This document shows, one piece after another, positions 33,472 to 44,734 of a stretch of DNA of 64,000 nucleotides. The position numbers and the translations under genes were made by a program. Source of the DNA: Lymantria dispar (lineage: Eukaryota; Arthropoda; Insecta; Lepidoptera; Erebidae). Numbering within the stretch: position 1 is the first letter of the stretch; every line of letters begins with the position of its first letter. The DNA lies in NCBI GenBank assembly GCA_032191425.1, contig CM063460.1, positions 1,865,001 to 1,929,000 of the forward strand. The letters run 5' to 3'. The notes under the pieces were generated by a model. The model did no database searches and was not told the DNA's origin. It worked only from the letters and a program-made list of their open reading frames with translations.

Positions 33472-34458
33472 TAAATGTACGGTTGAGTCTAGATTTAAGA
33501 CTATTTACTACCATCTACAGGCTAATCTTTTGGTAAAATTAAATTGCCATGAGATCCTAAATGACTACGGACCCCAAGTAACCTGTGTTAAGTCGCGAAC
33601 GTGCCATCTTAGCCGCGGATCGTCTTAAAAACTACATAAAAAAACTTGCATGACAGCCCACGGGTCCGACTCGAAAATAAATCAAAGCTTTATATTTGGA
33701 TGTTTTGTTTCATTTCTCGAAACAAGTGCAGACTCTTGCTGTTTTTTGGACATTTTAACACATCCATCAACGTAATCTTCTTTCCCTGTGGTTAATGGTT
33801 TTTTTTTCGATATCAACATCATAAATCAGACATAAAAAGTCTATATAAATTACTCTAACGACACTTCGGGGTATTGCTATAAAAAAATTTACAGGCGTTA
33901 TCATTAAAGCCTTTTTTTTGCTGGTAGACTTTTATTGAAAGGCTGTGAGCTGCCTTTTGCTATATGGTAGAGGTTACGAGTACTGCCAACCTTTACAGTG
34001 CTAGTGGTTGTAAAAAAAAATACTAGCTTTACACAGGGTTGTTTTTCGATGGGCTATGTTCATTTTCCGTGTGCTGATACTTTTTTTTTTTTTTAATTGA
34101 ATCGATTGAATCACAGTTTAGTAACTTATCAATTATTCTTAAATTTATAAACTTAATTTAGAGCTTATGTTAATCACTAGTATATGTGGTAATACAATAA
34201 GAGTCACCTATCACTTTGTTCAAATAGAGAGTATTTTTTTATTTAATCAACACCCAACCAACATTAAGAAAAAAAAATTCTGTCGCGAGGTACTTTACAA
34301 ACATACTTTTACGGACACATTTCAGAAATATTTACGAATCATTACTGAATTGCCATTTTTATATACGAGGATGTCTTAAATGTCGACTAAGGGAGTTCGT
34401 TATATAACCAAGGTTAAACCAAGACTACAGTTTAGGTAATTGGCCTAGTCAATTTGTA
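33472..34458. other. Unassigned spacer
   Basis: Nearly 1 kb with several homopolymer runs and no supported gene or repeat boundary. Confidence 0.4.
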
Positions 34459-34459
34459 C

Positions 34460-34692
34460 TGTTTATGAAGTAAGAATGCAATTCACCACTCTCTATCTTG
34501 CCCGTAGATGTGGTAAAAGACTAGGGGCCATAACACGCATATAACATCTAGGCAAGAGAAGGTAAACTCGAAATAAAACCCTATACCAACCTGTTTGACC
34601 AGCATGGTAAAAGTAAGGTCAATTTCCCTTCTATTGTGATGGGAATTCTATGGGAATAGGACGTATTTGAGCTGAAATGATGATGATAATGG
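34460..34692 (+). mobile_element. SINE-G copy, start damaged
   Basis: GAAGTAAGAATGCAATTCACC to GATGATGATAATGG. Confidence 0.75.
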
Positions 34693-34895
34693 TCGGCATA
34701 CACTCTGTCAGCAAAGGATGGCACCTGACAGACCGGCTGCCTGATGTCAACCCTCAATGGGAATGTTATTGTTGACCAGATTACATAAGATGTAGCTAGC
34801 CCTGGTCTATTTAAAGCTCTTAGTCTTTTACGACACCCACGAGCAATTGGTAACGATTAGTAATATTCGTAGCCAATTCCACACAGCATTTCTCT
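34693..34895 (-). mobile_element. SINE-G2 copy, degenerate
   Basis: GGCTGCCTGATGTCAACCCTC, TCTTAGTCTTTTACGACACC and CACGAGCAA in the reversed order of the intact family. Confidence 0.55.
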
Positions 34896-35381
34896 TCAGT
34901 AGTGGGTGCTAATTATATTAATGAGGAAATTAGTATCTACCTATACTACTTTTTCATGTCGCAAATTTTAATAGTATTCCAATAATTCGATGAATTATTC
35001 ATAATAGCTTTTAAAGCATGTTACCTGAATCCATAATCTTTATGCTGTCTTCCGCCGAAATGGATTAGAAGTCGAAGTAAATATAGTAGATTTCTTAAAA
35101 CAATGCTACTGATTATTCTATTGCAGCCGGCTTTTACGGTTCGCATAAGAAATGAAGATTTAATGTCAAATTATATTCTTAATACACAAACATTTTCCTA
35201 TTTATAATTCTACAAATCTGGCAAGACAATCTAGTAATCACAAATAGTCAGTGTTAATAATTTAATAAAACCGAAATCAGAATAAGCAAAATAAAAACAA
35301 TCACGAAATTCTTTGTTTTATATGTATTCAGCACAATACAAAAGAATGTTCTACACAGCGCATTAAAAAAAAATAACTTAC

Positions 35382-35455
35382 CACAGACAGTCCAAAAGCC
35401 TCATTGCCGGAAACCTAGATATGTTTTTGTCTAGCGCTAAAACGACGCGAACACT
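35382..35455 (-). other. Candidate transcription start and first coding exon
   Basis: On the minus strand a TCAGT initiator-like word (35457-35453) is followed by about 50 bases, then GGCAATGAGG with the ATG at 35404. The frame reads MRLLDCL and meets a strong splice donor, TG|GTAAGT, at 35382/35381. No TATA box is seen. The upstream 300 bases are more GC-rich and contain the palindrome TACGCATGCGTA (35677-35688), like an NRF1-type site. No downstream exon was recognised, so this could be chance. Confidence 0.3.
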
Positions 35456-35903
35456 GATTACAAATCTATACATACGAATCACTAATTAATTAAAACTATT
35501 GGCAAATAACTAAGTATTTTGTTAAGATTAAAATGAACGATAAATTTAACAAATAAGCAGCGTATTATTAATATAATAACGTATCTTTTTCGGTTAAAAT
35601 GTTTTGTTTAATGTAAATCGTCACGACTATGCGGAGTTTTGACAGCTGACTGGGCGAATTCGGGTGTTAGTATGCCTACGCATGCGTACTAAAGGGATAG
35701 GGGAGCGAGGGGAAAATTTCGCAGACACGCTATCAGCTGATATTTACCATATTTTGGGGTAGGCAGGGGTGTGGTTGATGACGTATAATATTTATTATCT
35801 ACACCTTCAAAGGCCGTAGAATGGATTTCTTTATGGTTCTTTTTATGGATACTAATATTTTGTAATAATCCTTGGCAAGATAATGTGATGAATATGTCTT
35901 TGC

Positions 35904-36297
35904 CTTAGAATAATAACGTATAGAAGGATAGTGTCAGTACTTCGAACTTTAAAAATTTGAATCTAAAAATACTAATGGCGCGCAGACGATTACACACGTA
36001 CACACGCACACCACTATACAAATTATGAAATCAAATTTTGTTTTTATTAACATAAATCGTCGAAATACTTTTAAAAGTACTGTTAAAAACCTTTTTATGT
36101 TTTTCAAAGGTGTTGTGGCACCATTTGAATGCACAAGCCGTCATAATTACCTATTTATTTTTTAAGAGTTGCCTGCGTTCGTACAGTGCAATGACTTGTA
36201 CATTACGAGACTGTTCCGGCGTAAGCTCCATTAGGCTCCAATTGAAATGCCTCACTTTTTGTGCGTGGACTTACCTTCTATATGTTATTATTCTAAG
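35904..36297. mobile_element. hAT-d MITE, copy 1
   Basis: Inverted ends CTTAGAATAATAACGTATAG and TATGTTATTATTCTAAG, with the perfect 8-bp duplication GTCTTTGC at 35896-35903 and 36298-36305. 394 bp, non-coding. The interior (GGCGCGCAGACGATTACACA) matches the copy in pseudogene B. Confidence 0.9.
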
Positions 36298-36382
36298 GTC
36301 TTTGCGTACATTTTTTACTTCCAATGTACCAATATCGACCACAGGCTTTCTCCACTAATGAAATAGTAAGACAATTGTCTTA

Positions 36383-36515
36383 ATTTCATATCAGCTCATG
36401 TCCGTCCCACTATTGGACTCGAGTCTCCTCCACAGTAAGAGGGAAATTGTTCTTCTGTACCACGCTGGTCAGACGGGTTGGTTGCTGATGGGTTTTATTT
36501 CGAATTTACCTTTTC
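36383..36515 (-). mobile_element. SINE-G tail-side fragment
   Basis: CATATCAGCTCATGTCCGTC to TTTTATTTCGAATTTACC; head missing. Confidence 0.65.
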
Positions 36516-36708
36516 TTCACTACTCTCGTAGTATATTATTATTCATAAACATATTATATTATTAACAATATAAAAATAAATGGATTACTATCGTTTGAGA
36601 GCCATTAAATAAAACACAGAAATAACTAATAAATTAAAGGGATGTTAGGAAATTTCGTAACTAATATATTTTGTCGAGTAGTGAAAACATTTTATTGTAC
36701 TAATCTAA

Positions 36709-36983
36709 TCTATACCAATAAATAAAATTGGAGTGTATGTTTGTAATGTCATTTGGACGACATCTATGCCTAAAATACAAATTAAAAAACTTTTGTCTGT
36801 CTGTCTGTTTGTTCCGGGTAATCTTCAAAATGGCTGGACCGATTTCAAAAATTATTTCACCAATGGAAAGCTATAATATCAGGGCGTAAACTAGGCTATA
36901 TTTTATCCCGGTATTCCCACGGGAACGGGAACTACGCGGGTAAAACGACTAAAACCGAAGCGAAGCGAGGGCGGATTTGCTAG
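36709..36983 (+). mobile_element. Short Helitron
   Basis: A|TCTATACCAATAAATAAAAT at the start, CGGTATTCCCACGGGAACGG and GAGGGCGGATTTGCTAG|T at the end. The same ends occur at 61656-61969. Confidence 0.85.
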
Positions 36984-37084
36984 TTCATTATAAACTTCAT
37001 CATTACAATATCCAGGAAACTTATTAGCTGCCATGACGCAATAAGTGTGCACATATGATTGGGCACAGTCAAGAGCATACGCGC

Positions 37085-37262
37085 TATTAGTGTTGCCCAA
37101 AAAAGTCTTGGTCTTGCGGTCTTGGTCTTGGTCTTGCGAGATATGCGAGACCGAGACCAAGACCAAGACCGCTTAATTTTTGCAAGACCAAGACCAAGAC
37201 TGGCCCTGCAAGACTTGAGCAAGACCAAGACTGGGCCTGCAAGAGTCTCGCGGTCTTGCATT
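37085..37262. repeat. AAGACC palindromic repeat, copy 1
   Basis: Runs of GGTCTTGGTCTTG turn into runs of CCAAGACCAAGACC around GAGATATGCGAGACC (about 37137-37152). It starts from TATTAGTGTTGCCCAAA. Open frames rich in D/Q/R are only the repeat. Confidence 0.8.
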
Positions 37263-37269
37263 TAATTCA

Positions 37270-37504
37270 AGTCACCATTTCAGCTTATATACGGTTGAGC
37301 TCGTGTCTTCTACATAACAGGAGGGAAATCGGCCGTGGCCGGAGGCGAATCGCCACGGTGATCGGCCGTGTTGTTACAGGTCATACATGTCAAGTTTTCC
37401 TTCTCTTGCACCGATGTTATATGTTATAGCCCTTAGTCGTGGGTTCGCAGTCGCGGGTAAAATAGGGGGTGATGAATTATATTCTTACTCCGTCACTACA
37501 CGGC
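37270..37504 (-). mobile_element. SINE-G copy with a rearranged middle
   Basis: ATTTCAGCTTATATACGG to GTCACTACACGG. The middle carries GGCCGTGGCC and GATCGGCCGTG in place of the usual CCACGCTGGTCAG. Confidence 0.65.
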
Positions 37505-37722
37505 AAGTCAAATCAGTCTTGAGATATCCATCTATTGGCCAATCGATTCCCAATGTTGGTGTTGGCTTTTCAGAATTACTCTTCGGAAAGGCTTAAGGAC
37601 AAAAATACCGTAATCACGAGAGTGCTTTTGCCCATTATACATATTTATATATCCGTTTATTCATTAGCCCAACGACGTTCATTGTTGGATATCGAAATAT
37701 GCCTACAATTAATCTACATAAA

Positions 37723-37790
37723 TGTCCATGTAGGGACAGAGTACGAATATAATTCACCACTCTCTTACCCGTGGATGTCGTATCAAATCG
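37723..37790 (+). mobile_element. SINE-G head fragment
   Basis: CCATGTAGGGACAGAGTACGA to GTGGATGTCGTATCAAA. Confidence 0.55.
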
Positions 37791-38330
37791 GATCGGGCAA
37801 TGGTGTTAGGAACCCATGAGAAAAAATTGAAATAAAAATATCGATTCGTTACTGAATTGAGAGACATGTAAGTTTTCAATTTTGTCATCGTTTTCTCGTG
37901 TAAATTTGATTAAAATGTATAAAGCAATGATCTTAATCTACAATATATTCGTATTTTGTTAAATGTTCATTAGAACTTGAATAAATTAATGATTACGTTT
38001 GCATAAGCAAGACAAACTTAGCTTTAACATAAATCAGCTGATCGGCCGATGACCATTGATGAGTCGCCTTTGTACCTACGTTACCATTGAAAGGTTCGCG
38101 CAAATCTAATACCTATTTATACTGTCGAAATTTTACATGCTTACATATATCCTGTCTGTACATACCTACATAATGCATAAAATTTAAGGCATAAACTCTT
38201 AGACACACATTTTTGTAATCACCATAACTTTTACGTTATATTGTTTTTGTGTAATATACATTCTAATTATGATCTATGACCGTTGAACTACAACATACAC
38301 GAACAGTTGCCCCATAACCTGATACATCCT

Positions 38331-38488
38331 GTGTATATAACATATGTGCAAGAGAAGTGAAACTAGAAATAAAACCCTATAACAACATGTCTGACCAGCG
38401 TGGTATAGTAGATCAATTTTCCTCTTACTGGAAGGAAGCTTAAGCCCAGCAGTGGCGCTTTTATGAGCTGTGACGATGACGGCGAATA
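38331..38488 (+). mobile_element. SINE-G 3' part
   Basis: ATAACATATGTGCAAGAGAAG to GTGACGATGACGG. Confidence 0.65.
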
Positions 38489-38663
38489 TCATACATTTTG
38501 CAAGTATTAAAACCATAAAATTTTAAATCAGTTTTATATGATCTTGAATAAATAATATATATATCAATAGTGAACTATAGGCTAGCAGATGAATAGATAG
38601 GATAGGATGCTATTTGATTAATTTAGTTGGATTTTTCATTGCCATGATAAATGACTGTTACGT

Positions 38664-38832
38664 TATTCCAACTGCAAGACTTTGCGAGACTCTTGCTGCA
38701 ATACCAAGACCAAGACCAAGACTCAGGTGCGCAAGACCAAGACCAAGATGAGACCAGATGTGATGTTGCAAGACCAAGACCAAGACTGGTCCAAGTCTCG
38801 TCTTGGTCTTGCATTTGGGCAACACTACGCGC
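38664..38832. repeat. AAGACC palindromic repeat, copy 2
   Basis: Four CCAAGACCAAGAC runs, ending in CTTGCATTTGGGCAACACTA, the inverted form of the copy 1 left end. The outer flanks (CGCGCTAT) are also shared in inverted order. Confidence 0.8.
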
Positions 38833-38934
38833 TATGGATATGAAACCGTCTACACTAAAAACACTTTACAACTAACCGCAGGCTGCCAAGCCCGTATCGT
38901 GCGATAAAGACTTTTATTCCATAACAGCAACCAT

Positions 38935-39105
38935 CAAATTATAATCAAATCATTTATTCTGCATAGGCCCCTTAAGGGCACGTACATATTGTCAAATTTA
39001 TACATCGTTTGAACACAATACAACAATCTACCACCGGAACGGAACGTGGCCACAAGCTGAGATGATCCGGCAAGAAACTCAGTGGGCTGTCACTTCTTTT
39101 TCATC
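38935..39105 (-). repeat. CCGG-family 3' end
   Basis: AATCAAATCATTTATTCTGC, AGGCCCCTTAAGGGCAC, CTACCACCGGAACGGAACG and GATCCGGCAAGAAACTC; the same order as 42768-42920. Confidence 0.65.
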
Positions 39106-39774
39106 TTTTGAATAAAATTACACGTATACAACACATAGTATTACCTCCAGTTTTTAGTTCAAATAAAAAAGGAAAGGAAGGTATGGTTGGACCAGCTCCC
39201 ACTAGGTCCCATAACAAAATTCAAGCTAAATATAATCGTTTAATATTTAACTAAGTACGTATGTCAAGCGCCAGTTTGATGTGACAACTTAGGAGCAGGT
39301 GTAATTAAAAATGCAAATGTAATTTCAACTTGCAGGTAAATAACCTGTTGTTTTGTAATTCTGTAACAATGAGATGTACGATGTTATCTCAGTAATTTTT
39401 AATATAACTCTACATCATCACCACCATAAAATGACCTACTATACCACGCTGGAACTCACATAGGGTTAAATCTTAGCAGAGTCCTCGTCTAGATAGTCTC
39501 CCCGGATATTATAGTTTCTATAGCATTGACGAATTTTACTTGTTGCCTGATATGTAATACGCCTACTATGAACGACGTTTTCAATAATGACATAACATGA
39601 AGTATTTTAAAAAATTCAAAATTATTCTAATTTATACCCATATAATACAATTTCTTATTATTGTAAAGTTTTGTTTATTGAATTACTTTTAAAATGTTTT
39701 TATGTTTTCTATTATTTATAATAAATTAATTATAATTAAATGTATTATTGTAATTAAAATTAAATGAATTGATT

Positions 39775-40075
39775 TGAGAGTGGTAGGACCACACTGTCGA
39801 CAGTTATCTGTCTACAGCCGCGGGCCGGTCCGTCCGGGGCAGTACCACACTGAGCAGAAAATCGACGTCTGAGTAGTAGTATTTTGTTACTGCGCTTCGT
39901 TCGGTGAGCGAGAGAGCCCTTGGTATCACCGAGCCTCAATGCACGCATTCACACTCCCTTCAGTTTCTTTGCGGTAGGCAGCGGCCTTGTAAAGGTCCAT
40001 GAGCGGCAGCAACACTTACCATCAGGTGTACTGTTTGCTCGTTTGCCACCGTTTGCAATAAAAAAAAAAAAGAAT
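39775..40075 (+). mobile_element. SINE-L copy
   Basis: GTGGTAGGACCACACTGTCG to CCGTTTGCAATAAAAAA, with about 60 bp of the middle deleted compared with 32.8 kb. Confidence 0.75.
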
Positions 40076-40129
40076 ATGGAGATCGATGTAACTAACCACT
40101 GACTTGTGACTCTGTTATCAATAAAGAAT

Positions 40130-40265
40130 ACTATACTATTAAATCGTTTAGATAGTCCGGCCAAAGAGAAATTGGTTCGATTATCTCTGCATAGAGGCAC
40201 TCCACTCTGTGCTGGTGGAGTGTATGAGGTGACAACATGAAATTTTCTTTCTGATTGGTGCAAGT
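40130..40265. repeat. Segment repeated at 60.7 kb
   Basis: AAATCGTTTAGATAGTCCGGC, GAGGCACTCCACTC and GTATGAGGT recur at 60770-60860. The left half of that longer unit is at 39449-39540 (GGAACTCACATAGGG, CTCCCCGGA). Confidence 0.55.
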
Positions 40266-40287
40266 CTTATCGGAGCATATTTGTTTC

Positions 40288-40635
40288 AGGGAGTGATGGC
40301 TGCTCTAGTAGTTAACTCGTGATCGGGTGCCGCTTGTGGGATCTGGTCCAGCCATAATCATTTGAATTATATTAAGTATCTTGCAGTTCGAAGGGCATCA
40401 CATTGGAGCTTAGTCTTACAAAACATGTACACAAATTTATATCTAGTAAGAAGAAAAAAAAAATTAAAATAATAGACAAGCCCGCTGAGTTTCTTGCCGG
40501 ATCTTGACAGTAGCGGTCGCGTTCCGATCCGGTGGTAGTTTATTTTTATTGGATAATTTAATTTTATTTTGTAAAATTGCCAATATGTAAGTGCCCTCTC
40601 AGGGTCTATGCATAATAAATGATTTGAATTTGGCA
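40288..40635 (+). repeat. CCGG-family retroposon, longest copy here
   Basis: From GGGAGTGATGGCTGCTCTAG through GGATCTGGTCCAGCCAT, CCGCTGAGTTTCTTGCCGG and CCGATCCGGTGGTAG to CTATGCATAATAAATG. The constant 3' end suggests a SINE or LINE tail. Confidence 0.65.
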
Positions 40636-40721
40636 ACCATCTATATACGCGACAATATAATAGGAGAGAGAGGAAGCCCTACTGCCCTCATCATGATTAC
40701 ACAGAAGGATACAGCGCAGCA

Positions 40722-41345
40722 TGTGGTAGGAGCTCACTGCGGACAGTCGACTGTCTCCAGCCGCAGGATGGTCCGTCCGTGGTAGTACTACGCTGCAAAA
40801 AATCAACATGAGTAGCAGCAATTTACCAGCCGAGGCCGCGGGTGACTGGACCGGGGAGTTAGTCCATCACCCGCCGAGAGACCGACCGCGCGAGAAAAGA
40901 CCAACGTCCTCCCCGAGGGAGGGACGTTGGTCGAAGAGAGGGTACGCTTCAAAGAGTAATCCGTCGGGCCGAGCACTGACGACAAGTCACCCTGCTCCGG
41001 TGGTCGGCCCAACGACGAAGGCGACGTGTCACGCGTGGGTTACGGGTGTGCGTGCTTACGCCCCTCTGTCGCCCCGGACGGAGTCAGACGAGGAGTGCAC
41101 ACCAAAAAAAAAAGTAGCAATTTATTACTGCACTTCGTTTGATAAGCGAAAGCCTGAAGCCCAGCTTTCTGAGGGTGTTTGCGTGTGGTGGGTTTTGGTG
41201 ATGCCTTTAGTATCACCGAAGCTCATTGCACGCATTCACACTCCCTTTACTTTCTTCGCGGTAGGAAGCGGTCTAATAAAAGCCCATGAGCGACAGTATC
41301 ACTTACCAGGCGCTTAACACGTGTACTGTTTGCTTGTTTGCCATC
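40722..41345 (+). mobile_element. SINE-L copy split by an R1 tail
   Basis: Head TGGTAGGAGCTCACTGC to about 40828; the body resumes at about 41115 with GTAGCAATTTATTACTGCAC and continues to GTGTACTGTTTGCTTGTTTG. Confidence 0.75.
40829..41113 (+). mobile_element. R1 tail insertion
   Basis: GCCGAGGCCGCGGGTGACTG to an A run; flanked by GTAGCAGCAATTTA and GTAGCAATTTATT, a probable slightly altered target duplication. Confidence 0.75.
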
Positions 41346-41347
41346 AA

Positions 41348-41947
41348 GACCTCATCATCATCTCAGCCCATTACGTCCCACTGTTGGGCTCGGGCCTCCT
41401 CCATAATGGAAGGATAATTGACCTACTATACCACGCTGGTCAGACGTATTGGTATAGGGTTTTATTTCTCGGCAGGGTCAGGAACTGGGACGCGGTCGCA
41501 GCCTTCTGCGAGGCAGTAGTCTCGCGGAAGGAGGCGGCAGATCGCCTGCGCGAGGAGCGCAGCCTCGATGAGGCGATCCGCCGACCGACGTCCTCCCCGA
41601 GGGCGGGACATCGGTCGATGGGAGGGTATCCAAATAGGGGGTATTCCGTCGGGCCGACCACTGGCGTCAAGTCACCCTACTCCGATGATCGGCCTAACGA
41701 CGAAGGGGACGTGCATCGTGGGTGGGTTGTGGGTCTGCGTGCTTACGCCCCTCTGTCGCCCCGGATAGAGTGGTGCGAGGAACGCGCCGCCCGCAACCCA
41801 CGCACAAAAAAAAAATTGGGTTTTATTTCAAGATTTCCTTCTCTCGCATAGATGTTATATGCGTTTTATATCCCTTAGTCGTCTCGTACGATCACCCACG
41901 GGTAAGATAGGGGGTGGTGAATTGTATTCTTACTTTGTCATCACACG
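41348..41947 (-). mobile_element. SINE-G copy split by an R1 tail
   Basis: Tail side CTCATCATCATCTCAGCCC to GGTATAGGGTTTTATTTC; head side resumes at about 41816 and ends CATCACACGA. Confidence 0.8.
41464..41815 (+). mobile_element. R1-like LINE 3' end with reverse transcriptase C-terminus
   Basis: Begins with a readable frame, NWDAVAAFCEAVVSRKEAAD, followed by RLREERSLDEAIRR; W..V..F...V..KE...R.RE is the usual C-terminal motif of R1-clade reverse transcriptases. Then comes the shared GC-rich 3' untranslated block and a polyA run. GGGTTTTATTTC flanks both sides. This copy identifies all the other R1 tails. Confidence 0.8.
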
Positions 41948-42009
41948 AATAATCAACACCTGCCATCAACACCTATAAAAAACAAAAAAAAGTAAACGCT
42001 GGATGTATG

Positions 42010-42510
42010 CGTCACCTGGACAGAACCGCATCGTTAACTTGCTACAATAACTAATATTTTTGATAGTGGTAGGAGCACACTTTTGACAGTTGTCTGTCTA
42101 CAGCCGCGGGCTGCTCCGTCCGGGGTAGTACCACACTGAGCAGAAAATCGACGTCTGAGTAGTAGCAATTTGTTATTACGCTTCGTTCGGTGAGCGAGAG
42201 AACCGGCAGCCCAACTTTCTGAGGATGTTTGCATGTGGTGGGTTTTGGTAATGCTTAGTATCCACCGAACCTCATTGCACGCATTCACACTCCCTTTACT
42301 TTCTTCACGGTAGACATCAGCCTTGCGAAGGTCCATAAGCGGCAGCAACACTTACCGTCCAGGTGTACTGTTTGATCGTGTGCTACCGTTCGCAATAAAA
42401 AAAATGCGTGAGTTGACAGCGCATAATAGATATATAGACAACTTTGAACTAAGAGACTACAACTGGAGGACATAACACCATAATACAATATTATTCATAA
42501 CTTAAGTTAT
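42010..42510. repeat. Segment shared with 61.0-61.15 kb, with SINE-L inside
   Basis: CTGGACAGAACCGCATCGTTAA and GTGAGTTGACAGCGCATAATAG flank the SINE-L at 42066-42405; at 61010-61150 they are joined without it. Both are followed by AACACCATAAT(ACAATATTATT) and a SINE-G. Confidence 0.65.
42066..42405 (+). mobile_element. SINE-L copy
   Basis: GTGGTAGGAGCACACTTTTG to CCGTTCGCAATAAAAAA. Confidence 0.8.
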
Positions 42511-42513
42511 TTA

Positions 42514-42753
42514 TACATCATCATCATTTCAGCTCATATACGTCCCACTGTTAGGCTTGAGCCTCCTCCACAGGAAGAGGGATATTGACCTTATCACGCT
42601 ATGCCAGTCAGACAGGTTGGTATAAAGTTTTATTTTGAGTCTTCCATCTCTTGCATTAATATGATATGCGTATTATATCCATTAGTCGTCTTTTACGACA
42701 TCCACGGTCAAGATTGGAATGGATTGTATTCTTACTCTATCACCATATGGAGA
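42514..42753 (-). mobile_element. SINE-G copy
   Basis: CATCATCATTTCAGCTCATA to CTATCACCATATGGA. Confidence 0.8.
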
Positions 42754-42767
42754 ATAGGTAGGTACAA

Positions 42768-43145
42768 ATCAAATCAAATCATTTATTCTGCATAGGCCCC
42801 TTAAGGGCACTTACATATTGTCAAATTACACGTTTGAATACAATACAACAATCTACCACCGGATCGGAACGCGGCCACAAACTGAGAAGATCCGGCAAGA
42901 AACTCAGCGGGCAGTCATTTTTTTCTTAATCCTTAAAATATACATAATATTATGCTTCGTACAACATATATGGTATTAGCTCCAGTGTGATGCCCTTCGA
43001 AATTATATATATGTATACATTTTCAAGATGTAGTACAAGACAAAAAAATAATTAAATCATAAAGAAAGGAAGAAAATATGGCTGGACCAGATCCCACATG
43101 CAGCACCCGATCACGAGTTAACTACTAGAGCAGCCATCACTCTCC
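42768..43145 (-). repeat. CCGG-family retroposon
   Basis: Reverse of the 40288 copy: CATTTATTCTGCATAGGCC ... GGCAAGAAACTCAGCGGGC ... GGCTGGACCAGATCCCACATG ... AGAGCAGCCATCACTC. Confidence 0.7.
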
Positions 43146-43429
43146 TCAACCATATTAGAGGGAAGGGAGCGACCCGCCCCACATAGCTACCGCAAGCAGA
43201 ACCTTATTCAGTGAGCATGACCAAACCATAAATAAAAATACAAAACGAACTACAACTACTACTATATAAAAACTAACTAGTACTACAAAATAAACTATGA
43301 ACTATAGCAGGTATGCAAAGAGATCAAAACCAAAATTCGACAGGCAAACCACGCTACGGTGTACAATCACAAGAGTACATAATATGTTATTAACAGTAAG
43401 AGCTAATAACATGGAATATATTTATAATT

Positions 43430-43530
43430 TATCATTCGTTCACGAGTGCTGTAAAGTGTTCAAAACGCCGGGCAATCAAAAATCATATACAAACAAAGTA
43501 AAATCCGTAAAATAGTTTTATTTACAACAA
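43430..43530 (-). repeat. PLE-IR arm
   Basis: ATTCGTTCACGAGTGCTGTAAAG, AAAACGCCGGGCAATC and ATACAAACAAAGTAAAATCCG. Confidence 0.5.
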
Positions 43531-43552
43531 TAATACTCGCGTAAACATCAGA

Positions 43553-43742
43553 AATACAATTCACCACTCCCTACCTTGCTCATGGATGTTGTAAAAGACG
43601 ACAAGATAGGTATATGATACACCAAGCAAGAACTGAACTGGAAGCAAATCCGTATACCAACTTGTCTGACCAGCATGGTATAGTAGCCTCTTATTGTGGA
43701 CATTTGTGAAGGAGGCTCGAGCCTAGAAGCGGTAAGCGGAGA
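43553..43742 (+). mobile_element. SINE-G copy, damaged
   Basis: ATACAATTCACCACTCCCTACC to the AGCGGAGATGACTG end. Confidence 0.65.
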
Positions 43743-44054
43743 TGACTGTTATAAATGAAAAGTTTGTTTATTTAAACTAATCCTATCAATAATAGAACAA
43801 TTCTTAGTAAAACCAAATTGATTTTTGTGGCAAATACTATGCTTTTTAAAATAACATCTGAACAAGTATGTTTTTCTCAAATACTACTTTTTATGGATAT
43901 GGGCCGAAAATTGTTAATATCTGACATACTACCCGCTTTAAACAAAGGAATTACTCTATTAATTTTCATGAGTTCAGGAAACTCACCTTAAGCAACGCAA
44001 CCATTAAACACAGAAGTCGGATGTCAGTCAGTCTTTCCCGTCGTCCCACAAATC

Positions 44055-44407
44055 TACCGCTTTTTAGGATTCCGTATCCAAAGGGTAAAAAGGGTAGAAT
44101 TGGATACTCCAAAGGACCTTATTACTAAGACTTCGCTGTCTGTCCGTCTGTCTGTCGTCAGGCTGTATCTCAAGAACCGCGATATCTAGAGAGTTGATTT
44201 TTTTACAAATAATGTATTTCTGTTGCCACTATAACAACAATTGCAAACAATATAAAATAAATATTTAAGGGGGGCTCCCATACAACAAATGTGATTTTGT
44301 TGTCCTTTTTTGCTCGATATCGATAATGGCAACAGGTAGATAGTTGTTTTCCTAGTCAATGGCACAAAACCCTTCGTGCGCGAGTCCGACTCGCATGGCT
44401 GATTTTA
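44055..44407 (-). repeat. Repeat ending in GCGAGTCGGACTCGC, stand-alone copy
   Basis: CGTATCCAAAGGGTAAAAAGG, the CTGTCTGTCCGTCTGTC run, ATTTAAGGGGGGCTCCCATA and GCGCGAGTCCGACTCGC, as in both long Helitrons. Confidence 0.6.
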
Positions 44408-44449
44408 TAATATATAATTTTTAAAAGAGCGTAAAATATCTTTCACACT

Positions 44450-44706
44450 GACATTTGAAAATTCAAGGGAAGTGTCACTTGAGGAGCGATTCAGGTAAAA
44501 TAGGATGACACTAATGGTTTTGTAATTAGTACTGGCACATTCGTGAAGTAGTTTTCAAATTCAATTGCCACTTCTTCATCGGTTGTTACATTTTTATTAT
44601 CTATCTTTTAAGCCTTTATTCCGTCCAGTATGCCTGCCAGTTTCACTATTTATCACTTTCCAAGTCATTTTAATTATATCACCCGATTGTTTTGTTTTAC
44701 TTGTCA
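44450..44706 (-). pseudogene. LINE linker remnant between endonuclease and reverse transcriptase
   Basis: On the minus strand one can read MTWKVINSETGR, NKGLK, then stops and shifts, and EEVAIEFENYF-like and TNVPV-like pieces. WKxIN...G and AxEFxxYFTNV are common just before the reverse transcriptase domain of CR1/Jockey LINEs. Badly broken. Confidence 0.45.
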
Positions 44707-44734
44707 TATAAATAAATGAAGCATAGGAACAGGT

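Noticed and set aside
36980..38875. Frames rich in DQDQD or SWSWS near 37.1 and 38.7 kb
   Set aside because: Both strands stay open because the AAGACC repeat lacks stop codons; no start context or conserved non-repeat part.
40808..41317. 169-residue plus-strand frame
   Set aside because: It runs across a SINE-L / R1 tail / SINE-L composite; the GC-rich block simply has few stops.
41321..41851. 176-residue plus-strand frame as a host gene
   Set aside because: Only codons from the NWDAVAAF part are real coding sequence (R1-like reverse transcriptase end); the rest is SINE-G and untranslated LINE sequence.
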